Positions 1-10,721 of a DNA stretch of 64,000 nt are shown here, in pieces. Each line of letters opens with the position of its first letter. The first letter of the stretch is position 1. Below the pieces are notes generated by a model. That model was not told where the DNA came from, did not search any database, and was given only the letters and a program-made list of their open reading frames with translations. The stretch comes from Daphnia carinata (lineage: Eukaryota; Arthropoda; Branchiopoda; Diplostraca; Daphniidae). The DNA lies in contig NC_081333.1 of assembly GCF_022539665.2 (NCBI RefSeq), positions 6,570,971 through 6,634,970 of the forward strand, read 5' to 3'. The translations under genes and the position numbers were made by a program.

Positions 1-144
1 CACCGCGTAAGCAATTTATCTTCCGAGTTAAAGCGCTGGCAAGTAAACCAAATTGGATGTAAAACAGTATTTCTGAAATTACCAAGCAATAATCTCGACC
101 TGGTTGAGGAGTATGCTGTTATACCATTACTTCACCATTATTAA
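1..144 (+). CDS. 3' end of an unidentified gene (partial)
   Basis: Frame 1 is open from the first base of the window to a TAA at 142-144, giving 47 residues of ordinary composition that end in ...EYAVIPLLHHY. The start lies outside the window. I do not recognise the family. It could be the last exon of a plus-strand gene lying just upstream of ADAM17. Codon use looks protein-like, but with only 47 residues the call is tentative. Confidence 0.4.
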   Translation, partial: HRVSNLSSELKRWQVNQIGCKTVFLKLPSNNLDLVEEYAVIPLLHHY

Positions 145-771
145 TTTTTGTGCGGTTATCGAATCATAACGAAATGGAGAAATAAACATTTGTTCTGTCC
201 AGTATATGCATAAAGTATAGTTACTTTCTTAGTTATTAAGATCAGTAAGGGTAGAACCCATTTTCGCAAATGTATTGCTATAGTATAAAAGTAAATAATC
301 ATAAAAGCACAACATTTAAATGATGCCGCTTTGATGCCGATTTCGTGCCTTGAACGTGTGTCGGCTCTCTCCGTCATCTCCGGAAGGTTTCGGGTGACGA
401 GATGGTACCCTTTTCATACCCGAATTGAGGATGCCTTAGGTATCCTGCAAACGGGGTACCATTTTGGTGCCGTTTTGGTGCCTGAAATCGGTGCGGATGC
501 CTTTCCGGCATGTACGGCACCTTTCGGGTACCGAAACGGCACCGCGTGCTACTAGGGATGGCACTAAAAACTTGCCATAGCTTGTGCGCTCAATTTCACA
601 TCCAAACTTGCAAAGCTAGTGGCACCTAGCGGAAGAAGAAAGCATCGTGTGGGAAAAAGATAGATGACATTTGAAGCTTGTCATTGTCAGCTGTACTGTC
701 TGACATTTATCCCGTCCTGCTGTATTCTAGCTTTAGACGCTTCGACGATGTAAAAATCATCTTTTAAAAAA
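145..771. other. Intergenic stretch with a GGTACC/GGTGCC-rich repeat
   Basis: No gene is supported here. Positions about 320-560 are clearly more GC-rich than the surroundings and are built from reiterated ggtacc, ggtgcc and ggcacc words in both orientations, so the segment can fold back on itself. It ends near tagggatggcac, which resembles hAT-type ends. It may be a small non-autonomous element. I could not define both ends. The remainder is the presumed ADAM17 upstream region, where I see no clear TATA box. Confidence 0.35.
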
Positions 772-3700
772 ATGGAGCTCCAGTTCAAACTAAAAATTTT
801 CCTAATAATTTGGATTCAAACTGCAAATGGTGAGTGAATAAATAAATTTTTTCCATTATCAAGCTTTGTAGATACTTAAAACTATTTTTGTTACTTCATT
901 TGAAGCGTTCTCGTCAGTCCCAAGTCTAAAACATTACGACACATTGCATTCCTCACAACTTGGACATTCAGTAGTAAAGCGGGGAATAAAGGAAAGCTCC
1001 CACCCTTACAACTCAATCAAAGAGCTATCCTTTTCTGCACTTGGGAAAGATTTTCGGTTGATCTTGCACCCGAGTAAAGGGATATTGCATCACAATTTTC
1101 AGTCATATGCAGTGGATGGTGATGGGGTGGAAAAACCTATCCTTGGAGGTATATCAAAATATTAACAAAGTTAGTCATAATTTTAATTTATTGTCATACA
1201 TTACTAGGGGAAACTGGATTCTACCAAGGTAGAGTGTTTGGTGAAACACGTTCACATGTAAATGCACACATAGAAGATGGACTCTTAACTGCTTCAATTG
1301 TTACGAAAGAAGATTCTTTTCATGTTGAAGTAGTGCCATAAATGCTATCTCCGTTGGCTATGTCATTATCTTATTATTTTTTTCTTTTCTTTGTTAGCCC
1401 TCATGGAGACACTTACCAGAGTCCAATCCAGAATCCATGATTGTTTACAAAGGTTCTGATGTCATTTTTGATCATGAACCTCCCAAGTGGAATTTTTGGA
1501 CATCAAATTCTGTTGAAAAAAACCATTCTTTTGCTAGAACATGTGCATTTGTTCAAGAAGAAGGGAATGCTACAGGCAAACTGTTATAGAACTCTTGTTA
1601 TAACAAAATAATTTTCATTTAGTACTTTCTGTTTAGAAGAGGCAGTGCATGCGTCAGAGCAAGTAATGATATTGGAGGCGGAGAACAATGGTCGTAACAA
1701 ACGACAAGCTGGTGTTGGGCCACCGGATCCTTACGGTTTTAGTGCAGCCAAAACTCGTTGCCCTTTACTATTGGTTGCCGACTACCGCTTTTTCCGTGAA
1801 ATGGGCGGGGGATCTACCAAGACAACCATAAACTATTTGGTGGGTTAATCTTTCATTATTAAGTGCTACGAAATTTTAATTCCAATCAACTCTTACCATA
1901 TTACAGATTAGCCTGGTGGATCGAGTTCACGCTCTGTATGCAGCCACAATATGGCGAGACGGTAATGAAAACGAAAGTGATTCTCCGGTATTATCGGGGT
2001 TAGGATTCGTGATCAAAAAGATCGTGGTGCATACAGAGGCTACGCGAGTTAGGGAAAGCGAGCTTCACTACAATATGGAAAAACCGACTTGGGATGTTCG
2101 CACGCTCCTTGAAGTAATTCAGTTTCCTGGCTAAACTTCATTCTACTGTTATTATGCATAATTTCCGTTCTGTTTGAAAATAGGTTTTCAGCCGAGAATA
2201 TAGCCATAAAGACTATTGTCTAGCACACTTATTCACAGACATTAAATTTGAGGGAGGCATATTAGGTTTGGCATATGTTGGAAGCCCTAGGCGCAATTCA
2301 GTTGGCGGGATCTGCACGCCAGGTAAATATTTTGGATATGTTTGTTATTCTTGTCTTTCTATTTATTTTATTTCATTTACCATTATATGTTTCAATTCAT
2401 TCCTAAAAGAATACTTCAAAAGCGGTTACACGCTTTATTTAAACTCTGGGTTAAGCTCTTCACGCAATCATTATGGTCAAAGGGTAGTAACGAGAGAAGC
2501 AGACTTAGTGACGGCTCATGAGTTAGGACACAACTGGGGTTCAGAGCACGACCCGGATTTACCCGAATGTAGCCCACCTGCTTCGCAAGGCGGTTCCTAC
2601 TTGATGTACACTTACTCAGTTTCGGGTTATGACGTCAACAACAAGGTAAAATTCTTATACTATATGTTGTCCGGTTAATCAATAATTCACCTCATTCCCG
2701 ATCTTCAAGAAATTTTCGCCTTGTTCTTTGAGATCTATACGAGCTGTTCTGCTTGCAAAAGCTGGTCGTTGCTTCACGGAACCAGAAGAATCCTTCTGTG
2801 GAAACTTACGTGTTGAAGGAAAAGAAGAGTGTGATGCCGGTTTACTGGGGTCCGAGGACAATGACAGTTGTTGCGACAAGTTTTGTAATTTGCGCCGCAA
2901 CCAGGGTGCTGTATGTAGTGACAAGAACTCTCCGTGCTGCAAAAACTGTATGCTGATGCCAGCCGGTCAGAAATGTCGCGAAGCTCAAAGAGCCACCTGC
3001 GAACAAGAGGCTAAGTGCACAGGTAAAGGGATCTTCCCTTTTTGTAGCATTGACGTTTAGCTATTGATTCACGCTTGTCTATTCTTCAATTGACAGGTAC
3101 CAGTTCTGAGTGTCCAGCCTCGGCACCACAACCAGACGGTACCGAGTGCTTAGAAAAGGGTCAATGTCGTAACGGAACTTGTCTGCCATTCTGCGAAACA
3201 CAGAACTATCAGTCGTGCATGTGTGATACCGTCGCAGACGCATGCAAGCGTTGCTGCCGTTATCACCTCAATGATACTTGCTTTCCGTTTGAGCCCTACG
3301 ATATTCTGCCTGACGGCACACCATGCGTTCATGGGTTCTGTAATAGCGTAAGTATCTACCTGTGACAGCCTAATTATATTTTGATTTCTGCTATTATTTA
3401 ATTGATTTTCGTGGGATAGGGGATCTGTGAGAAAACTGTTCAAGATATTGTGGAACGATTTTGGGATATCGTTGAGGAACTGAGCATTAATCGTGTTTTA
3501 GCTATGCTTAAAGACAACTTAGTTGGAGCTGTATTGATAGTTTCTACTCTTCTATGGATCCCAGCTTCCTGTCTCATTAGCTGGGTAAGCCAGACAAAGT
3601 TGTTAGCATGCTTTTGAAAATAAATAAAAATTTATTTTTGATTGTTAAGGTTGATCGCAAACGTAAGCGACAGTTGGAGACAGAGGAAGCCTGGCTGAGA

Positions 3701-3784
3701 TCAGGTGAGCTGATCCATCCATCAGAAAATGGAACTCGTCGAATCATACACGCCCGTCCTCGGCCTTCACAGCAACAACGTTAG
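772..3784 (+). CDS. ADAM17: ADAM17/TACE-like transmembrane metalloprotease (complete, 12 exons)
   Basis: The family sheds membrane-anchored signalling proteins at the cell surface. Frame-consistent exons: 772-829, 918-1148, 1208-1329, 1398-1575, 1637-1839, 1907-2113, 2184-2322, 2410-2645, 2710-3022, 3097-3347, 3420-3584, 3650-3784. They total 2238 nt (745 residues); human ADAM17 has 824. The first 19 residues form a signal peptide. A prodomain follows, with a furin-type RNKR at about residues 216-219, then the catalytic domain with the zinc motif [12 protein letters not shown] (first His about residue 416). After that come a Cys-rich disintegrin and membrane-proximal region, a CANDIS-like helix ([13 protein letters not shown]), one membrane span and a short basic tail. 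Exon 4 appears to use a GC donor (1576-1577), the only choice that keeps frame with exon 5. From intron 7 onward the gene is duplicated at 26081-27459 and 53754-55134. This is the only copy with a 5' half in the window, and I see no lesion in it. Confidence 0.93.
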
Positions 3785-4550
3785 AGAAGATAGGTTTTCC
3801 TGCCTGTTTTGTATTGCGATGCGATTCAACTTTTCGTATATTGTACAAGCTTTGCAATCTTCGTTAACCCTTATTTATTTGCTTGTATTTTATAATTAAA
3901 ATCCCATCTAACGATACGAGGTTTGCATTTCTCAATCAATTGCCAGTTAGAGGGGCGAGTTGAAAATCCTCATTTATTCCGTTCAATCGTACTTGTGTCT
4001 GCCCTTTTTTGCTATGATTTACATGACTTTTGTCTGTTTTGTTTCTAGTCACATAAGTGTTTCGTGTAAGTGACTCACCATCTGTGTATGCAAAACACTG
4101 AATAAATGTTAATTCTTTCTGAGATACATTTTACACGTTGAACGATATGCCAACAGCTGGAAAGTTGTCTGCTATATATGACATTACCTTTGATGCATTG
4201 GGTAACAAAACTGAACATGTATCATTAAGATTTCAAAGAATAGAATAACGGAAGAAAAGCACAAGTACATTAACAACGATATTTATTCACTTTGGCGCGC
4301 GTTGCCCTATTTTTACAGTCGCAGATTTACCGTAAAGCTTGCAGTATATAATGGGTTAATCCGTTTTCGAATTCAGTCAGAAATCATTAGTAAATAATTT
4401 CCAGAAAACTATTTTTTCAACTAAATTAAATTGAGGGGGGGAGGGCTTTTTATCCTTCAAGATCAGTAGACGACAGTTAGTCGAAGAGCGGTCAACCTCA
4501 GGGGTCGTTTAAATCATGCCTTGGTGCAAGTCTTGTAAGTGTGAGGAAAA
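3785..4550 (+). other. ADAM17 3' untranslated and downstream region
   Basis: This follows the ADAM17 stop. A poly(A) signal AATAAA lies at 4101-4106, about 320 nt after the stop, and is kept in the other two copies at about 27775 and 55450. No ORF is supported. A short poly-G run (4434-4443) is expanded in the later copies. Confidence 0.5.
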
Positions 4551-4557
4551 TGGCTAT

Positions 4558-4745
4558 TGATGCAGTGTATACCAGCGGTTAGTGATGCGTCTCAACGAGG
4601 AGACAACAGGGTTCGAGACCTCGTCATCGTACACGTTCAGTTGCGATCCAGAAAGAAGACCTTAATGAATGGACATATTCATCACCTTTCTCCTACACCA
4701 AGCCCGGGAAAGGGCGACTGAACACAGCGTATCCACATCAGTCGC
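4558..4745 (+). repeat. tRNA-derived SINE-like sequence, copy 1
   Basis: The segment contains ggttcgagacc at 4610-4620, one base off the RNA polymerase III B-box consensus GGTTCGANTCC. A tRNA D-arm-like ttagtgatgcg lies about 30 bp upstream, at about tRNA spacing. The stems do not all pair, so it is not a functional tRNA. The same sequence is in the other U copies at about 28250 and 55920. Calling it a SINE head is inference. Confidence 0.4.
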
Positions 4746-5499
4746 TCAAATGGATGGGCAAAAATACGTCCTGCCCAAGCACATTCCCGTCATACGCTGA
4801 TTCCTCAAGAGCCATACCGAAGGAAAGTTGGATGTAACCAACGGTTTGCGGAATGCGGGGATTTTATAATGCTTACGAATCGTCTGAAGCACCTGTTCTC
4901 CCAGCATCGTTGCTCTGGATGTTTCCTGCCGTTGGCGGCCGCCAGATACACAAATCTTATGGACTGCTCTCCGGGCATTGCTACCTGTACAAATCGTCCG
5001 AACGTCATAAAATCCTTAGCGGACCTCGGAGTATTACTTAGGAAAATTAAGGTCTACGTGACTGATCCCAGAACCAAGAACACCTCATCGGTGTTCATGT
5101 TTCGCCTTTAGTTGCAACACAGATATTTTTTCTAATTTCATTGTGCCAGTAAGCTATACAGGTGGACCCGCTGCCACCTACAATGCTGCCCTCAACGGGT
5201 AGGATTTTGGAGGGCACGGCCTGTCTGAGATTAGTCTGCTGCCCAAGTCCTGATCTGTGCCGTTCGTTTCACTACGTTGAAATAAAGTTTCATCGGGTCC
5301 CATCACGCATTTTTTCATTATCACTTTAACCCCTCATTTCATTTTAATGCCCGCTCTAGCTGCATGTAGACTGTAGAGTGCCGTACAGTCAATTCATCTA
5401 AGTTTACCCGTCAACACTAAAGGACGGCCCTTGAAGAGAAAGGGAGAGTGCACTCAACTGAAGAAGAGCCCAAGCGAAGTATTGCAAATAATTTGAAAA
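4746..5499. other. Non-coding stretch of block U
   Basis: I find no gene here. Short frames exist on both strands, but they are not kept open in a consistent way between the three U copies. The third copy carries a small rearrangement near 56460-56490. Confidence 0.3.
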
Positions 5500-5507
5500 A
5501 AGTGAAA

Positions 5508-6031
5508 ATGACGAAATCAAAGCTAGTCGAATATGCAACAAGAAAAATTGGCAGCTAGTTTTTTGTTAAGGTAGAGTATTGTGGATTTTTCTTTATTTCT
5601 TCATTTAAATTCAGGGGAAACCTTGGCCACACAAAGTTGTTGGTTACTGCAACACGCCACTGGTCCGTTGTTCAAGACATTTTTTATGGTACATCTGCGC
5701 ATCTTTTGAGTACAGGTATTGGTAAAGGCGCACTACTTCATAAACCGCGAATGCAATGTCAGGTGGTGTAGACACCATGATATCCGTCAAACTACCTACA
5801 TCTACCTTATATTTCGGCAAATGTATTGATTCGAAGGGATACTTTTTAATTACATTTCACCATGTTGAATCTTTGAAGAATGTGTTGAATATAGTGCGAC
5901 TAATAGAGGAAAAGTCGTTATCGGCGGTTTCAGAGATCTGCAGGCCGACAAATATTTTAGCAGGAACTGATGTGATTTCAATAGTTAATCTGAGACATGG
6001 AAAAACACTGCAAATTGTGTGCTCCTTGTAG
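5508..6031 (+). other. Unidentified plus-strand ORF remnants shared by all U copies
   Basis: A small frame starting MTK(S/A)KLVEYATRKIGS is present in all three copies (5508, 29198, 56836). Copy 1 has a TAG after IGS, while copies 2 and 3 read through. A possible intron begins after the AAG at about 5569 (gtagag) and ends at ttcag near 5612. Farther on, 5756-6031 stays open for 91 codons in copy 1 but not in copies 2 and 3. I recognise no family. This may be the remains of a small spliced gene. Confidence 0.25.
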
Positions 6032-6039
6032 CTCCCAAT

Positions 6040-7430
6040 CAGGCCTCCATGAGCTTAAATCACTATACTAGTTAGGCCATTATAACCTGTAGATATTAAA
6101 AACGGAAAATATTGATGACCCTTTAGGAAACAAGTCCGTTTTTTTTTTCCTTTCCTTTTTTTCCAGTTTCTCCTTATTTGGGTTTGCGTGCATGGGCGAG
6201 AAAGGCATTCCCCGGTATGTGTAGCGGTTGACTCTTACCTTGTTTGAATAAATCTGCATAGTAATCACCTTGACTGCATTCCATAACAACTTTGATGCGG
6301 GTGAATTATAACAAAAATCAAAGTGCAAATACCCAGAATACCAGTGACATTCAATTGACATTGAGGTTATTTCGCTGATTGCGATCGTCATTCTCCCGCA
6401 TTCATCAGTGCATTTCATTTGTCAAAAGAAATCCAAAGAACTGTTTTCAGTCTCAGCAAAATGGGTGGGATAGAAATTCGTCATAATTTTGAAAAAAAGA
6501 CAAAAGCCAAACAACAGCAGTCGTAATGACAAACTAACTGGTGTGAAGGGTGGAACGGAGTCGGCTGCATCAGACAACGCAATTCAAGTTCGTCCGTGAC
6601 TTTAATTCGACCTTCAGATTCGCACTCAGGCGTTTTGTAAATGTAAAACATTTTACTTGTATTCTCATCAATTGTAATTGCTCGATCCATCATTATAAAC
6701 ATTGGCGTGTCGCGGAACACAACCTGTTTTTTTTTTTTTATTCCGCTGTTTGAACAGGGTTGAGTGTTGGAACTCGATCTGGTTTGGCGAGCGTTCACCT
6801 GACCATCAAACAAACGAAAGGAATAAGAAACAAAAGAAAATAGTTTACAAGCATGGAATATCTATAGACTTGTGCGATTGGATGCCACACGTACTGCAAA
6901 TTCAACTTCCATTGTATATCTACAAGACAACGTATGGCAAACGTATTGAACATACTAAGTCTGTATACACTGCGGGACAATGACAGCTGTTTACAGCAGA
7001 GGAAGGTGGGGCATTTTGAATTATTCCGTACAAAAACGGATATTAATGGTATCCTTTTATTTATTTTTTTTTTTTTCAAATTAAAATTACGTTTATTTGA
7101 ATGAAGGCAAACGCCAAATGTCACAGGATAACTGAGTTTTTGTATTTTTGATGTGACTAGTATCGATTTAAAAGGTTTGAACACAGCAAAATGAGAGCTG
7201 AAACAGCAATAAGTGTACCCATTCTTATAAATCCTCCCTGTATAAATAGACGGGAAGCAACGGCCAGTCTTTCTCCCGCAGACTTGTCTGAACATGTTCA
7301 ATCGAGAACTGGAATTTCTTCCGTTGATCTGCTGTCAGCGGTACCCTGTCGCAACAAGACGATTTTCAAAGGAACAATGAATTCATTGGCTGAACATTTA
7401 TGAGTAACTTGTGACGCTATCAAATCTTAT
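6040..7430. other. Unassigned region of block U
   Basis: No gene could be assigned. The minus strand has a 110-codon frame at 6481-6813. Its core (from the FRDTPMFIMM segment to the stop) stays open in copy 2 at 30167-30406. The frame runs through a poly-A tract whose length differs between copies, so its 5' part is frame-shifted in copy 2. It may be an exon of an unknown secreted protein. The part next to 7440 probably contains the last exon of the sulfotransferase gene. Confidence 0.25.
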
Positions 7431-7440
7431 TTTGAACTTA

Positions 7441-8683
7441 CACGGGTTTCTTCAAACGTTTGCGGTCCTTGCGATTCTTGTGTCGCAGAGCGCAACGCAA
7501 CCTCTCCGGATCGACAGGTGGACGATGAGGATCACTGAAACGAAGGACGTCCAACAAACGTTTCAGTTCGGCCGCAGTGTCTTCGAGTAGCAGACGCTCG
7601 TAGAAGAGGACAGTGCCATTCTGGATGGTCTCAATCCAGCCGACTGCGTGATCGGCCCACATATTGGCTACGTAATCAACGAATGCTTCCCACTTAGGGC
7701 CAGAGAAATATTTTTCTGACACTACGCCAGTTTTATTTTCTGACGTAGCCAAGAAATGAGCATAAGTGAACATTGTGTCTACGGGGTTTCGTAGGAGAAG
7801 TACTCCTCGGTATCCATACAAGAAACTACGTACGGGACCTCTTTTGCCAGTGTTTTTCGTTGTTTCATTTCCCTTGATCTCCGTCAAACGTTGAACGACA
7901 AAGTTAGCTGACTAAAATGCTTTTTAATTCACTTTATCAGATAGTGACCCCATTGAAACTTCCAATCGGGAGAACGCGAACAGGTCCAGCAATGTCGTGA
8001 TCCTTGATGAGAATCGTTCATTCGCATTTGAGATTTGCATTGCTGCTTGAATGATTTCCTACATTCGCGAATTAAAACATTTCGAAACGCTAATAATAAA
8101 ATCACAGCACGAACAAAAGGACTCTTCACCTGTTAACACGATCGGCTTGTCTGCACGTCCGTAAACGCTGCCCGTGTAGATTCTGTTCATGTACGAAGTG
8201 AAATAGTGCATTACTCATACAGTGCATCATTCCTGACTCACCCTGTTACACCTTCGATCAGCTGACGTGTCCACGTCACCCCACCCCCGGGGAATGAAGT
8301 TAACGCCCATTTCGGCCTGGTGCGATTTCGTGCAAACTACAAAAAAGCACAGATTCATTTCTTTTAGCCTTTTGATTGACTTTCTTTTGGTTGTAGAGTA
8401 CGAGGAGAACTTGTACCTGAACAGGGAAATGTTGACAGGTAGGATCACCAATCCAAGGATAGCTCGCGTGGTCTGGATCGATGATATAATCGGGAGGTAA
8501 AGTAAAGTTTTTCTCGTCCCTGGCAATCAGCCAAGAATTTCCAAACGTGCCGATGATCGAGCCAACGATGTGTGATCCTTCGTAGTTCAGCTGATGTAAT
8601 GAGAAAATTGAAACACGTGCTGTTGCTAATGCAATTGCATACAATTCTTTACGACGTAGTTTCATCTCGATCGATGCATACAC
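7441..8683 (-). pseudogene. WSCD-type sulfotransferase, copy 1 (broken)
   Basis: WSCD proteins are Golgi type II membrane sulfotransferases that use PAPS. Exons on the minus strand: about 8683-8417 (possible N-terminal anchor, then PDYIIDPDH), 8336-8242, 8182-8130, from 8058, and 7911-7441. The joins give the family core: WALTSFPGGGVTWTRQLIEG (the 5'-phosphosulfate loop, normally FPGSGNTW), then IYTGSVYGRADKP, then a TILIK segment, then VLLLRNPVD (the 3'-phosphate RNP motif). The exon starting at 8058 has an in-frame TGA at 8020-8018 where copy 2 has TGC. The loop Ser is Gly here but Ser in copy 2. The last exon, below 7430, is not clear. I judge it a recent pseudogene, though a different exon choice around 8018 cannot be excluded. 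Confidence 0.7.
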
Positions 8684-9125
8684 TGAGAGAACTTCGTCTA
8701 AAACGACGAAGGGAAATAAACAACCTGAAAAATATGGAAATTTTAAACGTCCTATTAGCTGAGTGACTGTTCGAAATTGTCCTGAATTTGGAAAACAGGT
8801 GTCGAATGCTTCACAGATACATCAACAGGTGTGGTTGTACACTGGTACAGTCCTGCAGAAAAAGCCTAACAGCTTTTTTTTAAGCCATCTGTGGACAAAA
8901 TATTTTAATTATTGATAATGATCAAACGATGGGAAATGAAAAAGAAATTTTCGTCTTCGACTTGGGAAATTTTATTGGCAAAAAGCAATCGCAGAAATCG
9001 ATGTAACACAGTGAGTAATTCAACAACCGTTTAAGTGGACAGGATAATACGTATAGTTTATGGAGATCTCGTTGGTTCGTTGAACAAGGCGCCCAGCGCC
9101 ATTAGCCACCAACCTCTTCCGTTTT

Positions 9126-10616
9126 CTACACGAATAATGGAAGGCAAAATTTCGTGTTGTTTCGAATCAAAACAGATTGAACATGAAATGCCAGCGTTTT
9201 ATTGCTGTTGGTTGGTGAAATCAATTTCGCCACACTGGCTGGACTGGAATCGACGGAAAGAGCAGAGGCTTCGATGGCAGCCGCATCAGCGACCGCAGTG
9301 CCGTTGGACTTTTGTCCTTCTCGCCATCCTAGGTAATTGCTGTCGTAACCACTTTCTGTAGCCAATTTTCGAAATTAGCAAATAAAAGAAATCGTTAATA
9401 ACAAAGTCACATCAGTGAAAAAAAAACATGTTTTCATTTGATTAATTTTCGCACGTGAAAAAAGGAATCGCATGGCGGACGTGTTGCAATTTTGTGTTTT
9501 ACATACCAATGCTAAGGCTGTTGTATCCTGAATGCCCATACGCGACATGTTGTCCGCCGCCAACATTGTTCCCGTACAGTCCCGTATTGTATCCCGTATT
9601 GTATCCCGTGTTTCCGTAGCCGGTGTTCGTGCCATGGCCGTTATGGCCTTCGTATCCAGCATTGATTCCAATGTTTGTGCCGTACCCAGTATTTGTTCCA
9701 TATCCAGTGTTAGTTCCGTATCCAGTGTTGCTTCCGTATCCAGTGTTCGTTCCATGGCCGGTATTGATTCCATAACCTGCGTTCGATCCGTTATCCCGTG
9801 TTTATTCCGGATCCCGTACCATAGCCGGTGCTGCCGTAGCCGGTGTTGCCGAAGCCAGTGTTGCCGAAGCCAGTGTTGCTGGAGCCAATGTTGGCGTAGC
9901 CGGTGTTGCCGTAACCGCTCTGACCATAGTTGATGTTTTGGCCGTATCCGGCATTGGCTCTCGGAGTATGGTAACCACTTCCGCCATATTCTGATACAAA
10001 CGCGATAGGAATTACTATTTAATAATTTCACTTTGTAAATTCTTCAATCATTCCCAAGAGTTAAATCGTGATGATTAAAGAAAAACTCATTACCACCAGC
10101 AGCGTTGTTGGCATGGTATTTTGGTGGCCAAGCTGTTGGTGGTGCGTGGTAAGACTGCTACTTTGCTGTTGATGGCTGCTGCTCTGTTCTTGGTAAACTG
10201 TACTGCTCTGTGATTGACCTATCCGCCAAAACAATGGTTTGTTTTAAAATAAAATTCAATTGTTCAATTTCAAAATGAATCGGATTCTCTCATTACTTGC
10301 TTGGTGACCGTAATTGGGACGATAACGCTCGTCAACCTTTTCACCTTCAGCCAATTCGGATGGTGCGGCCAGCTCGTCCACAGGTGCCACAGCATCCAGC
10401 ACCTCCGGTGAGACAAGGAGGGGAGCCTCATCTTCAGGGTACGGCATGGCAACGGCCAACGCCAACATCAATAACTATCGATACAATATGTTGGAATGAA
10501 AATCAAACCTTTCGTGATTTCCACGGTAAACGTGAGACATTTAAAATCAGAAATGAAATTCGAAAACAAAGAAAAATTCTATGAAAATGACTTACCGTAA
10601 ACACGAAGCGAAACAT
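9126..10616 (-). pseudogene. Secreted Gly/Tyr/Asn-repeat (cuticle-like) protein, copy 1 (frameshifted)
   Basis: Exon 1 (10616-10596) encodes MFRFVFT. Exon 2 (from 10474) adds LLMLALAVA, completing a signal peptide followed by MPYPEDEAP and an acidic Ala/Pro-rich stretch. A frame-consistent model uses a GC donor after NYGHQ, then exon 3 (10157-10094, encoding SYHAPPTAWPPKYHANN). Exon 4 (9990-9507) encodes GYGxNTGYG-type repeats, and exon 5 (9355-9126) ends the gene. The layout (signal peptide, acidic spacer, low-complexity Gly/Tyr/Asn repeat) fits an extracellular structural protein of cuticle, silk or adhesive type; the exact role is unknown. One extra base near 9795 turns the repeat frame into an immediate TAA. 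Copy 2 lacks this lesion but has its own. Confidence 0.65.
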
Positions 10617-10713
10617 TTTGCCTAGGACTATGGAGAGCTTCTCTTCCGGCGGATGATGTGATCGCTTGGCCGGTTGGTGTGCGGATGTATCTAACACGGT
10701 TTGGATGGTGCCG

Positions 10714-10721
10714 TATTTATA
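10714..10721 (-). promoter_or_regulatory. TATA box of the Gly/Tyr-repeat gene, copy 1
   Basis: TATAAATA on the minus strand, about 100 bp upstream of the MFRFVFT start codon and kept in copy 2 at 34362-34369. A strong TATA box is common in arthropod genes for abundant secreted or cuticular proteins. Confidence 0.6.

Noticed and set aside
2753..2956. Second plus-strand frame overlapping ADAM17 exon 9
   Set aside because: It is out of frame with the disintegrin coding sequence, which shows the expected Cys pattern.
4609..4620. Functional tRNA gene
   Set aside because: The B box is convincing, but acceptor, D and anticodon stems do not pair properly. SINE-like is the safer call.
6481..6813. 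Secreted-domain exon (zona pellucida-like)
   Set aside because: Some residues suggested it, but Cys spacing does not fit and the frame is interrupted by a poly-A tract that differs between copies.
9532..9933. 133-codon plus-strand Ser/Val/Ala-rich frame across the Gly/Tyr repeat
   Set aside because: It is the antisense shadow of the repeat exon. The minus strand has signal peptide, splice sites and a TATA box.
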